The position numbers were made by a program, and so were the translations under genes. Positions 50,094-60,227 of a stretch of 64,000 bases of DNA are shown one piece after another. The notes under the pieces were generated by a model. The model ran no database searches. It saw only the letters and a list, made by a program, of their open reading frames with translations, and was not told the origin of the DNA. Source of the DNA: Desulfovibrio aminophilus DSM 12254 (GTDB lineage: Bacteria; Desulfobacterota; Desulfovibrionia; Desulfovibrionales; Desulfovibrionaceae); NCBI RefSeq assembly GCF_000422565.1, contig NZ_AUMA01000010.1, positions 124,001 through 188,000 on the forward strand, written 5' to 3'. Every line of letters starts with the position of its first letter. Position 1 is the stretch's first letter.

Positions 50094-51404
50094 ATGTCGG
50101 AACTGAAAAAGGCCATCGATCAGATCAGCAAGGACCGCGGCATCGACCGCGACCTGCTCGTGGACACCCTGGAAGAGGCCGTGCGCTCCTCCGTGATCCG
50201 CAAGTACGGCGAATCCATGGACGTGGAGGTGAGCTTCAACGAGGAGCTGGGCGAGATCGAGGTCTACCAGTTCAAGGTCGTGGCCGACAAGGTCACGGAG
50301 CCCCTCAACGAGATCGAACTCAAGGAAGCCCGCAAGCATGACCCGGCCGTCCAGCTGGGCGACGAGATGGGCTTCAAGCTGAACATCGAGGATCTGGGCC
50401 GCATCGCCGCCCAGGCCGCCAAACAGGTCATCATTCAGCGCATGCGCGACGCCGAACAGGAGATCATCTACGAGGAATACAAGGACCGCGTGGGCGAGAT
50501 CACCTCGGGCATCATCCAGCGCCGCGACCGCACCGGCTGGATCATCAACCTGGGCCGCACCGAGGCCCTGCTCCCCAAGGAGGAGCAGATCCCCCGTGAG
50601 CGCTACAAGCGCGGCGACCGCGTCCAGGCCTTCATCATCGACGTGCAGAAGGAGTCCCGCGGCCCCCAGGTGGTGGTTTCCCGCTCCCACCCGGACTACA
50701 TGACCTCCCTCTTCCACCGCGAGGTGCCGGAGGTGGCCGACGGCACGGTCAAGATCATGGGCGTGGCCCGCGACCCGGGCCTGCGCGCCAAGGTGGCCGT
50801 CTACTCCCGTGATCGCGACGTGGACCCGGTGGGCGCCTGCGTGGGCATCCGCGGTTCCCGCATCCAGAACATCGTGCAGGAGCTCAAGGGCGAACGCATC
50901 GACATCGTGGTCTGGAGCCCGGACATCGCCATGTACGCCCAGCACGCCCTGTCCCCGGCCGTGATCTCGCGCATCACCGTGGACGAGGAAGAGCAGATTC
51001 TCGAGGTGGTGGTGCCCGACGACCAGTTGACCCTGGCCATCGGCCGCAAGGGCCAGAACGTCAAGCTGGCCTCCAAACTGTTGGGCTGGAAGATCGACAT
51101 CTTCACCGAAAGCCGCTACGGCGAACTCAACGCCGACCGCAAGGGCCTGGAACAGCTGGCCAGCGTGGCCGAAGTGGGCATCGAGAACTTCCTCGCCGCC
51201 GGCTTCGAGACCGCCGAACTGCTGGCCGCGGCCACGGACGAGCAGATCCTGGCCGTGGACGGCATGACGCCCTCCAAGGTCTCGGACATACGCTTGGCCA
51301 TGAACATGCTCGACATCAAGCCGAAGGAGCCCGAGGCTCCCGAGGCTCAGGAAACCGCTCCGGAGGCCCCCGAGGCCGAAGGCGGCAAGACCGGAGAGGA
51401 ATGA
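50094..51404 (+). CDS. nusA: Transcription termination/antitermination factor NusA
   Basis: A protein of 436 aa. N-terminal domain with KKAIDQISKDRGIDRDLLVDTLEEAV (in parts), S1 domain around residue 135-200, then KH1/KH2 with VGACVGIRGSRIQNIVQEL and LTLAIGRKGQNVKLASKL. A short helical tail follows and an acidic C-terminus. It pauses RNA polymerase and joins antitermination complexes. The stop overlaps the ylxR start. RBS GGAGGATTCCC. Confidence 0.97.
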   Translation: MSELKKAIDQISKDRGIDRDLLVDTLEEAVRSSVIRKYGESMDVEVSFNEELGEIEVYQFKVVADKVTEPLNEIELKEARKHDPAVQLGDEMGFKLNIEDLGRIAAQAAKQVIIQRMRDAEQEIIYEEYKDRVGEITSGIIQRRDRTGWIINLGRTEALLPKEEQIPRERYKRGDRVQAFIIDVQKESRGPQVVVSRSHPDYMTSLFHREVPEVADGTVKIMGVARDPGLRAKVAVYSRDRDVDPVGACVGIRGSRIQNIVQELKGERIDIVVWSPDIAMYAQHALSPAVISRITVDEEEQILEVVVPDDQLTLAIGRKGQNVKLASKLLGWKIDIFTESRYGELNADRKGLEQLASVAEVGIENFLAAGFETAELLAAATDEQILAVDGMTPSKVSDIRLAMNMLDIKPKEPEAPEAQETAPEAPEAEGGKTGEE

Positions 51405-51673
51405 TGACCGGAGAGCGGAACGGCGCCGCGCGGGCGGCGGGCGAATCCCGGCACGTGCCCGTGCGCATGTGCGCCGTATGCCGCGAACGGCTTCCAAAAC
51501 ACGAGCTGCGGCGCTTCGTTGCCCGCAGCCAGAATGGTGACGGAACCGGGCCCCTGCCCGACCCGTCCCAGACCATGCCCGGCCGGGGCGTCTACGTCTG
51601 CTCGAAGGCCGTCTGCATGGAGAAGTTCCGGCGTCGAGACGGCCGGCGGAAGGAGAAGGGGGATCGCGCATGA
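51401..51673 (+). CDS. ylxR: YlxR/DUF448-family RNA-binding protein
   Basis: A protein of 90 aa starting in the nusA stop (ATGATGACC). The core [21 protein letters not shown] and [17 protein letters not shown] is DUF448/YlxR, with three Cys that could bind a metal. Usually between nusA and infB, role not settled. Its tail overlaps infB by 4 nt. Confidence 0.85.
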   Translation: MMTGERNGAARAAGESRHVPVRMCAVCRERLPKHELRRFVARSQNGDGTGPLPDPSQTMPGRGVYVCSKAVCMEKFRRRDGRRKEKGDRA

Positions 51674-54648
51674 CGGACAAGATGAAGGTCAAGGACCTGG
51701 CCGCGGAGCTGGGACTGAGCAATAAGGATATCCTGCAGCGGGCCCGGGACGCCGGCATCCACGTGCGCAGCTTCATGGGCACGCTGGAACCCGAGGAAGT
51801 GGACCGGCTGCGCGAGGCATCTCCCGCTCAGACCGAGTCTTCGGCCACCGTGGTCCGCGAGGTGCAGCCCGGAGTCATCGTGCGCCGCCGCAAGGCCACG
51901 CCCCCGACGGCCGAGGAAGCCAAGCCGAAAGCCCGGAAAGAGGCGCCGAAGAAGCCGGTGGAGCAGCCCGCCGAGGAGCAGCCCGCCCCGAAGGCCGCCG
52001 AAACCAAGGATGATGCCCCCAAGGCCAAGACGACAGCGAAGGACGTCGCGGAGAAACCCGCGCCCGCCGCGCGCAAGGCCGAGGAACCCAAGGCGCGCAT
52101 CATTTCCGTGCCCAAGGCCCAGGAACCCGAGCCCGCGCCCGAGCCCAAGGCCGAGACGGTGGAAGTCCCCCCCGCCGCTCTCGCAGCCGAGGCTCCGACC
52201 ACCGCGAAGGCCGAGGCCGAAACGTCCGCCGCGCCCGTCGTTCCCACAGTCGAGGAGACAACGCCTAAACCGGCGGTCAAGGTCGAGGCACAGGAAGCCG
52301 CCGCGGCCGAAACTCCGACCGCCGAAGCGCCCGTGCAGGAAGCCGCCGAGGCCACCGAAGGCGAGGAAAAGAAAAAGAAAAAGCCGCGCCGCGAAGTGCA
52401 TATCCCGCAGGTGCGCATCATTTCCCGTCCCGATCCGAACCAGCCGCAGCCCCAGCCCGCGGCCCAGCCCCGCTCCGAGCGGCCCTACGAGCCTCGTCGC
52501 CCCGCCGGCCCTGGCGGCCCCCGCCCCGGCGGCCCCGGAGGCCCGCGTCCCGCCGGTCCCGGAGGCCCCCGTCCTTCCGGCCCCCGCCCCGGCGGCCCCG
52601 GAGGCCCGCGCCCGGGCGGCCCCGACGCCGCCGTTCCACCTCGTTCCGACAAGGATGGCGAGGCCGGCAAGCGCGGCAAACAGCGCAAGAAGGATCGCCG
52701 CGTGGTGGAATTCTCCCACGGCGCTCCCGGGTTCGAGTCCGAGGAGGCCGCTCGTCGCGCCGCCGCGGCTGGAGGACCGGGCAAGCGCAAGCCGATGCCC
52801 GGCGAAGAGGAAGGTTTCCGCCGCCACGGCCGCCGCAAGCGCAAGGCTCCCAAGGAAATGCCGCAGGAGGCCGCCCAGCCGCAGAAGGCCGTGAAGCGCA
52901 AGATCCGCGTGGACGAAACCATCCGGGTTTCCGATCTGGCCAAGCAGATGGCCGTCAAGGCCCCGGCCCTGATCAAGGCTCTCTTCGCCCTGGGCGTGAT
53001 GGCCACCATCAACCAGGCCCTGGATCTGGACACCGCCACCCTGCTGGCCTCCGAGTTCGGCTATGAGGTGGAGAACGTCTCCTTCGACGAACAGGAATTC
53101 CTGGTCGAGGAGACCCCGGACACGGATGAGGATCTCAAACCCCGTCCGCCCGTGGTCACCATCATGGGCCATGTGGACCACGGCAAGACCTCCCTGCTGG
53201 ACGCCATCCGCACCACCAACGTGACCGCGGGTGAGGCCGGCGGCATCACGCAGCACATCGGCGCCTACCATGTGGCCACCGATCGCGGTGAAGTGGTCTT
53301 CCTGGACACCCCGGGCCACGAGGCCTTCACCACCATGCGCGCCCGCGGGGCCCAGGTCACGGACATCGTGGTCCTGGTGGTGGCGGCCGACGACGGCGTC
53401 ATGGACCAGACCCGCGAGGCCATCAACCACGCCCGGGCGGCCAACGTGCCCATCGTGGTCGCCGTGAACAAGATCGACAAGGAAGGGGCCAACCCCGACC
53501 GCGTGCGCCGCGAACTTTCCGAGTTCGGCTTGGTGCCCGAGGACTGGGGCGGCGAGACCATCTATGCTCACGTCTCGGCCAAACAGAAGGTCGGGATCGA
53601 CAGCCTGTTGGAAATGATCCTGCTCCAGGCCGAGGTGCTGGAGCTGAAGGCCAACCCGGACAAGCACGCCCGGGGCCACATCATCGAGGCCAAGCTGGAC
53701 AAGGGGCGCGGCCCGGTGGGCACCCTCCTCATCCGCGAGGGCAGCATCAAGATGGGCGACTCCTTCGTTTGCGGCGTGCAGCACGGCAAGGTGCGCGCGC
53801 TGTTCAACGATCAGGGCAAGAAGATCAAGTCGGCCGGGCCGGCCTGGCCCGTGGAGATCCAGGGCTTCGACGGCGTACCCGAGGCCGGCGACGAATTCGC
53901 CGTGGTGGCCGACGACAAGGTCGCCCGCCGCATCGCCCAGTCCCGCATGATCAAACAGCGCGAGAAGGAACTCGGCGGCAAATCCAAGATCTCCCTGGAG
54001 TCCTTCCTGGCCTCCAAGCCGGATCAGGAGGCCAAGAGCCTGAACCTGCTGGTCAAGGCCGACGTGCAGGGTTCCCTTGAGGCCATCGGCGAAGCCCTGA
54101 ACAAGCTCTCGACCGACGAGGTCAAGGTCCAGGTGGTGCATGGCGGCGCGGGCGCGATCACCGAGTCCGACGTGATGCTGGCCGCCGCCTCTCAGGCCAT
54201 CATCATCGGCTTCAATGTCCGCCCCACGGCCAAGGTCAAGGAAATGGCCGAGCGGGAGAACATCGAGATCCGCTTCTACGACATCATTTACAAGCTGGTG
54301 GGCGAGATCAAGGACGCCATGTCCGGCATGCTCACGCCGGACATCCAGGAGGCCTACCTGGGCCAGGCCGAGGTCCGCAACACCTTCAGCGTGCCCAAGG
54401 TCGGCACCGTGGCCGGCTGCGGCGTAGTGGATGGCAAGCTGACCCGCAACGCCAAGGTACGGCTGCTGCGCGACGGCGTGGTGGTCTACACCGGCCAGTT
54501 GGCCTCGCTCAAACGCTTCAAGGACGACGCCAAGGAAGTGCTCAAGGGCTACGAGTGCGGCGTCGGCCTGGAGAACTTCAACGACGTGAAGATCGGCGAC
54601 GTGATCGAGGCCTTCGAACTGAAGGAAGTCGCCCGCACCTTGGAATAA
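51670..54648 (+). CDS. infB: Translation initiation factor IF-2
   Basis: A protein of 992 aa, alpha-form long. Residues 1-50 are the IF2N helical domain ([19 protein letters not shown]). A long variable region includes Ala/Glu/Pro/Lys repeats and a GGPRPGGPG type collagen-like stretch near residues 277-320. A second IF2N-like domain ([21 protein letters not shown]-like) precedes the GTPase, with [14 protein letters not shown] near residue 500, DTPGHEAF, and NKID near 600, then domains II-IV. It positions fMet-tRNA on the 30S subunit. Intact. Confidence 0.97.
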   Translation: MTDKMKVKDLAAELGLSNKDILQRARDAGIHVRSFMGTLEPEEVDRLREASPAQTESSATVVREVQPGVIVRRRKATPPTAEEAKPKARKEAPKKPVEQPAEEQPAPKAAETKDDAPKAKTTAKDVAEKPAPAARKAEEPKARIISVPKAQEPEPAPEPKAETVEVPPAALAAEAPTTAKAEAETSAAPVVPTVEETTPKPAVKVEAQEAAAAETPTAEAPVQEAAEATEGEEKKKKKPRREVHIPQVRIISRPDPNQPQPQPAAQPRSERPYEPRRPAGPGGPRPGGPGGPRPAGPGGPRPSGPRPGGPGGPRPGGPDAAVPPRSDKDGEAGKRGKQRKKDRRVVEFSHGAPGFESEEAARRAAAAGGPGKRKPMPGEEEGFRRHGRRKRKAPKEMPQEAAQPQKAVKRKIRVDETIRVSDLAKQMAVKAPALIKALFALGVMATINQALDLDTATLLASEFGYEVENVSFDEQEFLVEETPDTDEDLKPRPPVVTIMGHVDHGKTSLLDAIRTTNVTAGEAGGITQHIGAYHVATDRGEVVFLDTPGHEAFTTMRARGAQVTDIVVLVVAADDGVMDQTREAINHARAANVPIVVAVNKIDKEGANPDRVRRELSEFGLVPEDWGGETIYAHVSAKQKVGIDSLLEMILLQAEVLELKANPDKHARGHIIEAKLDKGRGPVGTLLIREGSIKMGDSFVCGVQHGKVRALFNDQGKKIKSAGPAWPVEIQGFDGVPEAGDEFAVVADDKVARRIAQSRMIKQREKELGGKSKISLESFLASKPDQEAKSLNLLVKADVQGSLEAIGEALNKLSTDEVKVQVVHGGAGAITESDVMLAAASQAIIIGFNVRPTAKVKEMAERENIEIRFYDIIYKLVGEIKDAMSGMLTPDIQEAYLGQAEVRNTFSVPKVGTVAGCGVVDGKLTRNAKVRLLRDGVVVYTGQLASLKRFKDDAKEVLKGYECGVGLENFNDVKIGDVIEAFELKEVARTLE

Positions 54649-54660
54649 TGCGAACACTTC

Positions 54661-54685
54661 CCGGGGGGCCCCGGCGGCCCCCCGG
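54661..54685. repeat. GC-rich hairpin after infB
   Basis: CCGGGGGGCC (54661-54670), 5-nt loop, GGCCCCCCGG (54676-54685). No T-run follows, so it is more likely an RNA-processing or stability hairpin between infB and the DUF503 gene than a terminator. Confidence 0.5.
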
Positions 54686-54760
54686 ATTCCTGCGGAAGGT
54701 ATCCCGGGGACGCCGCGCCCCTGGCCGGGATTTGTGGACGGAGCCCCCAGGAATCATGAT

Positions 54761-55060
54761 ATGATCATCGGCACGCTCACCCTGGATTTCCGGCTCCACG
54801 GCAACGACTCGCTCAAGGGCAAGCGCAAGGTGGCCCAAAGCCTCAAACAGAAGCTCCGCAACAGCTTCAACTTGGCCGTTTCCGAAGTGGACGCCCTGGA
54901 TTCCCACGAACGCCTCGTGCTGGCGGCGGTCACGGTGGGCAACGAGACGAAAGTCGTGGAGGGTCGCTTGGCCAAGGCCCTGAACCTGGTGGAAGCCGCC
55001 GCCGAGGCCGAGCTGGTCCACTGCGAGACCGAAATTTTTTCCAGCTCTCCGGAGGAATGA
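54761..55060 (+). CDS. DUF503 family protein
   Basis: A protein of 99 aa from ATG 54761. The sequence IIGTLTLDFRLHGNDSLKGKR, KVAQSLKQKLRNSFNLAVSEVD in part and ALNLVEAAAEAELVHCETEIF form the small ferredoxin-like fold of DUF503, often between infB and rbfA in this group. Function is not known. RBS AGGAATC. Confidence 0.85.
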   Translation: MIIGTLTLDFRLHGNDSLKGKRKVAQSLKQKLRNSFNLAVSEVDALDSHERLVLAAVTVGNETKVVEGRLAKALNLVEAAAEAELVHCETEIFSSSPEE

Positions 55061-55061
55061 G

Positions 55062-55421
55062 ATGAAGACCACCGACTCCCGCCGTTCGGTCAGGCTGGGC
55101 GACCAGATATTGCGCGAACTGGCGGGCATGCTTCTGGAGGACATCCAGGACCCCCGGCTGGACATGGTCACCCTATCCGGCGTGCGCATGAACAAGGATC
55201 TGCGCATCGCCGAGGTCTTCTTCACCCTGCCCGTCGGCGAAGATCGTCTCAAGGACGCCGTGACGGCGCTGGAAAAATGCTCCGGCCGATTGCGCGGACT
55301 CCTGGGCAAGCGCCTCAAGCTCCGCTACCTGCCCGAACTGCGTTTCGTGCATGACACCTTTCTCGAGGACATGGTCTATGCCAAGCCCCATCCGGGAAAT
55401 CTCGGAAATACTGAAGAATAA
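55062..55421 (+). CDS. rbfA: Ribosome-binding factor A
   Basis: A protein of 119 aa with the KH-like RbfA fold: RSVRLGDQILRELAGMLLEDIQDPRL (in part), TLSGVRMNKDLRIAEVFFT, ALEKCSGRLRGLLGKRLKLRYLPELRFVHD (in part). It binds the 30S subunit in maturation. Starts 2 nt after the DUF503 stop and overlaps nrnA by 44 nt. Confidence 0.94.
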   Translation: MKTTDSRRSVRLGDQILRELAGMLLEDIQDPRLDMVTLSGVRMNKDLRIAEVFFTLPVGEDRLKDAVTALEKCSGRLRGLLGKRLKLRYLPELRFVHDTFLEDMVYAKPHPGNLGNTEE

Positions 55422-56355
55422 CCGCTCGTTTCTGGTGGCCTCGCACGTCAATCCCGACGGCGACGCCATCGGCGCCACGGCGGCTCTGGGGTTCCTGCTA
55501 CGGGCCCTGGGCAAGAACGTGGTGCTCTACAATCCCTCGGGCCTGCCCGAGCGTTACGCCTGGCTGGCCCTGCCCGAGCCGCTTTCGACGCGTCTGCCCG
55601 AGGTTCTGCCCGACTGGACCGTGACCCTGGATTGCGGCGCGCCGGAACGGCTGGGCTCCGAGCTGTCCGCGCGACTCGATCCCGAACGCACCGTGAACAT
55701 CGACCACCACCTGGGCAATCCCGACTTCGGGGCCGTGAACTGGGTGGATCCGGCCGAGCCGGCGGTGGGAGCCATGGTCGCCAAGCTGGCTCGTGAGCTG
55801 GGCGCGCCCCTGACCGGCGGCTTGGCCGAGGCCGTGTATCTGGCCGTGGTCACGGACACCGGCCACTTCACATACGGCAACACCACTCCCGAAGTCCTTG
55901 AGCTGAGCGCCGAGCTGCTGCGCGGCGGCCTGGATCTGGAGGGCGTCAACGCCCGGATCAGCAACCAGTGGTCGCCCCGGCGGCTGGAGTTGTGGCGGCG
56001 GGTTCTGGGCAGCCTGGTGCTGCGCCACGACGGCCGCATGGCCCTGGCCGTGGTCACCCGAGACGACCTGGACGGAACCGGGACCACGTCCGAAGACTGC
56101 GAGGAGTTCGTCAATTTTCTCCGCCGCCTGCGCGGCGCCCGGGTCTGTGTGCTGGTGCGCCAGGAGGGGCCGGAGCGCTGGAAGCTGAGCCTGCGCTCCC
56201 AAGGCGCGGACGACGTGCGGGCCGTGGCCGCCGGATTCGGCGGCGGCGGGCACAGGAACGCCGCCGGAGCCATGATCGAAGCCCCGCTGGGCACGGTCCT
56301 GACCAACCTGACCGAGGCCGTGGGGCGCATGCCCGGCCTGAAGGATCGCCAGTGA
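55378..56355 (+). CDS. DHH-family oligoribonuclease/pAp phosphatase (NrnA type)
   Basis: A protein of 325 aa from ATG 55378 within the end of rbfA. DHH motifs are visible: ASHVNPDGDAIGAT, TLDCGAPERLG, VNIDHHLGN with the His-His pair, and VVTDTGHFTYGN. DHHA1 domain near the end has FGGGGHRNAAGA. It degrades short RNA oligomers or 3'-phosphoadenosine-5'-phosphate. Very common between rbfA and truB. Confidence 0.92.
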   Translation: MPSPIREISEILKNNRSFLVASHVNPDGDAIGATAALGFLLRALGKNVVLYNPSGLPERYAWLALPEPLSTRLPEVLPDWTVTLDCGAPERLGSELSARLDPERTVNIDHHLGNPDFGAVNWVDPAEPAVGAMVAKLARELGAPLTGGLAEAVYLAVVTDTGHFTYGNTTPEVLELSAELLRGGLDLEGVNARISNQWSPRRLELWRRVLGSLVLRHDGRMALAVVTRDDLDGTGTTSEDCEEFVNFLRRLRGARVCVLVRQEGPERWKLSLRSQGADDVRAVAAGFGGGGHRNAAGAMIEAPLGTVLTNLTEAVGRMPGLKDRQ

Positions 56356-57323
56356 GCCGCCGCAACCGCCACGATCCCCGCCAGCTGGACGGCCTGCTCG
56401 TGCTGAACAAGCCGACCGGCCCCACCTCGGCGGCCTGCCTGAACCGGATCAAGCACGGCCTGGGCCAGTTCAAAATCGGTCACGCCGGCACCCTGGACCC
56501 CCTGGCCCAGGGGGTGTTGCTTGTCCTGCTCGGACAGGGTACAAAGATAGCTTCCTACCTGACGGGGGGGGAGAAGATCTATTCCGGCGAATTCACGCTC
56601 GGGCTCACCAGCGACACCTACGACTCCGAGGGCAAGATCCTCGCGCGCTCGGAGGTGACGGCCTCCCCGGAGGAGGTGGCCCAGGCGGTTGAAGCCTGGA
56701 AGGACTTGACAGAACAGGAAGTACCCGCCTATTCGGCGGCGAAACATAAGGGGAAACCGCTCTACTCGCTGGCACGGGCCGGCGAGGACGTGCCCGTGAA
56801 AAGCAAGGCCGTCACGGTTTTCCATGCCGAACCGTTGGAAATAGCCCTTCCGACGGCGAGATTCCGGGTCAGATGCTCGGCGGGCACCTACGTACGCTCC
56901 CTGGTCCACAGCTTGGGGATGCGACTGGGTTGCGGCGCCATCATGACGCAACTGACCCGCGAGGCGAGCCTGCCCTTCGGACTGGAGCAGGCCCACGATC
57001 TCGAGGCCGTCCTTGGCGAGCCGGAGCGTTTCGCCCAGAGGGTCATCCCCCTGGCCGAGGCGCTCCCCCACTGGTCCCGGCTCCGCTTGAGCGATACGCT
57101 GGCCGCCCAGGTCAAAAACGGAGCCTGGCTGCCGGTGGCCGAGACGGAGGCCGAGGGGCACGCCGCTCCTGGAGACCACGCGGTCTTTCTGGAGCCCGGC
57201 GGCAGCCCTCTGGCGCTGGTGGAAGCTCAGGCCAAGGACGGAAACTTGTGCTGGGTCATCCTGCGGGGACTGTGGAGCGAGGAAGCGCCACGCCGCGACA
57301 AGGGCCCCGGTTCGGCGAGTTGA
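56352..57323 (+). CDS. truB: tRNA pseudouridine-55 synthase TruB
   Basis: A protein of 323 aa starting at GTG 56352, which overlaps the previous stop as GTGA. It carries [17 protein letters not shown], the catalytic [15 protein letters not shown] (Asp49), [19 protein letters not shown] and [15 protein letters not shown]. The C-terminal PUA-like extension is present. It makes pseudouridine in the T-loop of tRNAs. Confidence 0.95.
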   Translation: MSRRNRHDPRQLDGLLVLNKPTGPTSAACLNRIKHGLGQFKIGHAGTLDPLAQGVLLVLLGQGTKIASYLTGGEKIYSGEFTLGLTSDTYDSEGKILARSEVTASPEEVAQAVEAWKDLTEQEVPAYSAAKHKGKPLYSLARAGEDVPVKSKAVTVFHAEPLEIALPTARFRVRCSAGTYVRSLVHSLGMRLGCGAIMTQLTREASLPFGLEQAHDLEAVLGEPERFAQRVIPLAEALPHWSRLRLSDTLAAQVKNGAWLPVAETEAEGHAAPGDHAVFLEPGGSPLALVEAQAKDGNLCWVILRGLWSEEAPRRDKGPGSAS

Positions 57324-57346
57324 ACACCAACCTGGAGGATAGCGCT

Positions 57347-57616
57347 GTGGTTTTGGACGCCGAAGGCAAGAACAAGATCATCGAGGAATACAAGCGGCAC
57401 GAAGGGGACACCGGGTCTCCGGAAGTGCAGGTGGCCCTGCTCACCGAGCGGATCACCTACCTGACCGAGCACTTCAAGGTGCATAAGAAGGACTTCCACT
57501 CCCGCACCGGCCTGCTCAAGCTGGTCGGTCAGCGCCGGAAGCTTCTCAACTACCTGAAGAACAAGGATATCCAGCGCTACCGCGACCTGATTCAGCGTCT
57601 CGGTATCCGCAAGTAG
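57347..57616 (+). CDS. rpsO: 30S ribosomal protein S15
   Basis: A protein of 89 aa, exactly the family length, from GTG 57347 with GGAGG upstream. [39 protein letters not shown] and [14 protein letters not shown] are S15 signatures. It binds 16S rRNA. A large hairpin separates it from pnp, as is classic for this pair. Confidence 0.97.
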   Translation: MVLDAEGKNKIIEEYKRHEGDTGSPEVQVALLTERITYLTEHFKVHKKDFHSRTGLLKLVGQRRKLLNYLKNKDIQRYRDLIQRLGIRK

Positions 57617-57642
57617 CCGGACGACCGGCACATTCGGTTTCA

Positions 57643-57672
57643 ATCCCCGGGGACGACGGCGTCCCCGGGGAT
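57643..57672 (+). repeat. 12-bp perfect hairpin between rpsO and pnp
   Basis: ATCCCCGGGGAC (57643-57654), loop GACGGC, GTCCCCGGGGAT (57661-57672). No U-run follows. Since pnp is autoregulated through an RNase III site in the rpsO-pnp region of other bacteria, this may be such a processing or termination hairpin. Confidence 0.65.
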
Positions 57673-57864
57673 GTTTCCGCGCCAGGCCCGACCCCGCGCA
57701 AGGAGCGCGAGGCGAAGGCCCCCCCGGGCCGGGATGGTCCCGGCAGCGTGCGTGGTTGGCTGCGGAAAGCGCTTTTGCCGAGGCAAGAGCCCTTTCCCAA
57801 GCCTTCTCACGTTCCGGGGAGAGACGGCGCAATGACCCGCATCCCAAACAGTAGAGGAACGAAC

Positions 57865-60087
57865 ATGTTGGTACCTTTCGAAAAAACGCGCCTGTCCACC
57901 CCCTTGACGGGCGGCATTGAGATCGCCCTGGAAACCGGCAAGATGGCCAACCAGGCCCACGGCTCGGTCTGGATTCAGTGCCGCAACACAGTCGTCCTGG
58001 TCACGGCGGTGTCCGCCCCCCTGCCCGAGGACAAGGGCTTCTTCCCCCTGACCTGCCACTACCAGGAGATGTCCTACGCCGCCGGACGCATCCCCGGCAG
58101 CTACTTCCGCCGCGAGATCGGCCGCCCCTCCGAGCGCGAGACCCTGGTCTCCCGCCTCATCGACCGTCCGATCCGCCCGCTGTTCAAGAAGGGCTTCGCC
58201 GACGAAGTCCAGATCGTCGCCACCGTGCTCTCGGCGGGCCGCAACACGAACCCCGACGTGCTGGCCCTGACCGGCGCCTCGGCCGCCCTGCACCTCTCCC
58301 CCATGCCCTTCCTGGGCCCCATCGCGGGCGCCCGCGTGGGCTACATCGACGGCGAATTCGTGCTCAACCCGACCTACCACCGGGCCCAAGACGAGAGCAG
58401 TCTGAACCTCATCTTCGCGGCCACCCGCGATGCCGTGGTCATGGTCGAGGGCGGTGCGCAGTTCCTGTCCGAGAACCTCATCGCCGACGCCCTGGAATGG
58501 GGCCACAAGCAGATCATCCCCCTGCTCGACCTGCAGGATGAGCTGCGCGCCAAGTGCGGCAAGCCCAAGATCGAAGTCACGGCCCCTGAACCGGCCTCCG
58601 AGTTGGTTTCCTACGTGGCCGAAATCGCCACCGACGAACTCAAGGCCGCCCTGGCCATCCCGGCCAAGACCGCCCGCCGCGTGGCCAAATCCGCAGCCGA
58701 ATCCAAGGCCCTCGAAGCCGTGGCCGAAAAGTTCGCGGCCGAGCCGGAGAAGGCCAAGCTGGCCAAGAACGTGGTCGAGGCCCTGGGCAAGAAGCTCATG
58801 CGCACGCGCATCAAGGAAGAGGGCGTGCGCATCGACGGCCGCGACCTGAAGACCGTGCGCCCCCTGTCCATCGAGGTCGGCGTCCTGCCCATGACCCACG
58901 GCTCCTGCCTCTTCCGGCGCGGCGAGACCACGGCCCTGGTCACCGCCACCCTGGGCAGCAGCCGCGACGAACAGCGCATCGAGACCCTCACCGGCGAGGA
59001 ATCCAAGCGCTTCATGCTGCACTACAACTTCCCGTCCTACTCCGTGGGCGAAGTGCGGCCCATGCGCGGCCCCTCGCGCCGCGACATCGGCCACGGCGCC
59101 CTGGCCGAGCGTTCCATCTCCCAGGTTCTGCCCAGCCCGGACGAGTTCCCCTTCACCCTGCGCGTGGTCTCCGAGGTGCTCGACTCCAACGGCTCCTCCT
59201 CCATGGCCACGGTCTGCGGCGCGACGCTGGCCCTCATGGACGCGGGCGTGCCGATCAAGGAGCCCGTGGCCGGCATCGCCATGGGCCTGACCAAGGAGGG
59301 CGACGACTACCTCGTGCTCACGGACATTCTCGGCGACGAGGACGCCCTGGGCGACATGGACTTCAAGGTGGCGGGCTCCAAGGACGGCATCAGCGGCATC
59401 CAGATGGACGTGAAGCTCTCCACGGGCATCCCGTCCGACGTGCTGCGCCGCGCCCTGGCCCAGGCCCGCGACGCCCGCCTGCACATCCTCGAGCACATGG
59501 GCATGGTCCTGGCCAAGCCGCGGCCGGAACTCTCCGACCTGGCTCCGCAGATGGCCGTGCTGCACATCAATCCCGAGAAAATCCGCAGCGTCATCGGCCC
59601 CGGCGGCAAGAACATCAAGGCCATCACCGCCGAGACCGGCGCGGACATCGACATCGAGGACTCCGGCAAGGTCTCCATCTTCGCCCCGACGCTGGAATCG
59701 CTGGAGAAGACCAAGGAGATGGTCCAGTACTACGACCAGACTCCGGAGCCCGGCAAGAACTACGAGGGCACGGTCAAGAAGCTCCTCGAGGTGGGCGCCC
59801 TGGTGGAGGTTCTGCCCGGCGTGGAGGGCATGCTGCACGTGTCCCAGCTGGACGTGGAGCGCATCGAGAAGGTCACCGACCTCCTCCAGCTCGGCCAGAA
59901 GGTCTGGGTCAAGGTCATCGAACTGGAAGCCGGCGGCCGCATCCGCCTCTCCCGCAAGGCCTGGCTCATGGAGCAGGCCGGCCAGGAGGTCAACCTGGAC
60001 GAGTTCCGCCGTCCCCCGTCTTCCCGCGAAAACGGGGATCGCCGAGGCGGCCGCCGCGACGACCGCCGGGACCGCCCGCGCCGCTAG
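57865..60087 (+). CDS. pnp: Polyribonucleotide nucleotidyltransferase (PNPase)
   Basis: A protein of 740 aa from ATG 57865 behind AGAGGAAC. Two RNase PH domains with helical linker are visible: LIDRPIRPLFKKGF, GRDLKTVRPLSIEVG and HYNFPSYSVGEVRPMRGPSRRDIGHGALAER (in parts). Then KH (IGPGGKNIKAITAETGADIDIED in part) and S1 (YEGTVKKLLEVGALVEVLPGVEGMLHVSQL in part). It degrades RNA phosphorolytically with RNase E-like partners. A basic Arg/Gly-rich tail (GDRRGGRRDDRRDRPRR) ends it. Confidence 0.97.
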   Translation: MLVPFEKTRLSTPLTGGIEIALETGKMANQAHGSVWIQCRNTVVLVTAVSAPLPEDKGFFPLTCHYQEMSYAAGRIPGSYFRREIGRPSERETLVSRLIDRPIRPLFKKGFADEVQIVATVLSAGRNTNPDVLALTGASAALHLSPMPFLGPIAGARVGYIDGEFVLNPTYHRAQDESSLNLIFAATRDAVVMVEGGAQFLSENLIADALEWGHKQIIPLLDLQDELRAKCGKPKIEVTAPEPASELVSYVAEIATDELKAALAIPAKTARRVAKSAAESKALEAVAEKFAAEPEKAKLAKNVVEALGKKLMRTRIKEEGVRIDGRDLKTVRPLSIEVGVLPMTHGSCLFRRGETTALVTATLGSSRDEQRIETLTGEESKRFMLHYNFPSYSVGEVRPMRGPSRRDIGHGALAERSISQVLPSPDEFPFTLRVVSEVLDSNGSSSMATVCGATLALMDAGVPIKEPVAGIAMGLTKEGDDYLVLTDILGDEDALGDMDFKVAGSKDGISGIQMDVKLSTGIPSDVLRRALAQARDARLHILEHMGMVLAKPRPELSDLAPQMAVLHINPEKIRSVIGPGGKNIKAITAETGADIDIEDSGKVSIFAPTLESLEKTKEMVQYYDQTPEPGKNYEGTVKKLLEVGALVEVLPGVEGMLHVSQLDVERIEKVTDLLQLGQKVWVKVIELEAGGRIRLSRKAWLMEQAGQEVNLDEFRRPPSSRENGDRRGGRRDDRRDRPRR

Positions 60088-60112
60088 TTTCGGACCAAAC
60101 GCACGCACCTTG

Positions 60113-60148
60113 GGGGCGGCCGCCGCGCGGCCGCCCCTTTCCTTTCCC
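60113..60148 (+). terminator. Intrinsic terminator of the rimP-pnp operon
   Basis: GGGGCGGCCGC (60113-60123), loop CGC, GCGGCCGCCCC (60127-60137), then TTTCCTTTCCC. An 11-bp GC stem with a pyrimidine tail. Confidence 0.65.
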
Positions 60149-60160
60149 TCCTCTCCGGCC

Positions 60161-60189
60161 TTGCCCGCGATCCCGGCCGAGGCTATGCT
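60161..60189 (+). promoter_or_regulatory. Sigma-70-type promoter of the MptE-like gene
   Basis: TTGCCC (60161-60166), 17 nt, TATGCT (60184-60189), about 38 bp before the start codon. It follows a terminator, so the next unit has its own start. Medium match. Confidence 0.5.
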
Positions 60190-60227
60190 GCCCCCCAGAC
60201 CGCCAACCTGGGAGGCACGCAGCGCGC

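Noticed and set aside
54661-54685. Terminator between infB and the DUF503 gene
   Set aside because: The stem is strong but no T-run follows, and the operon clearly continues.
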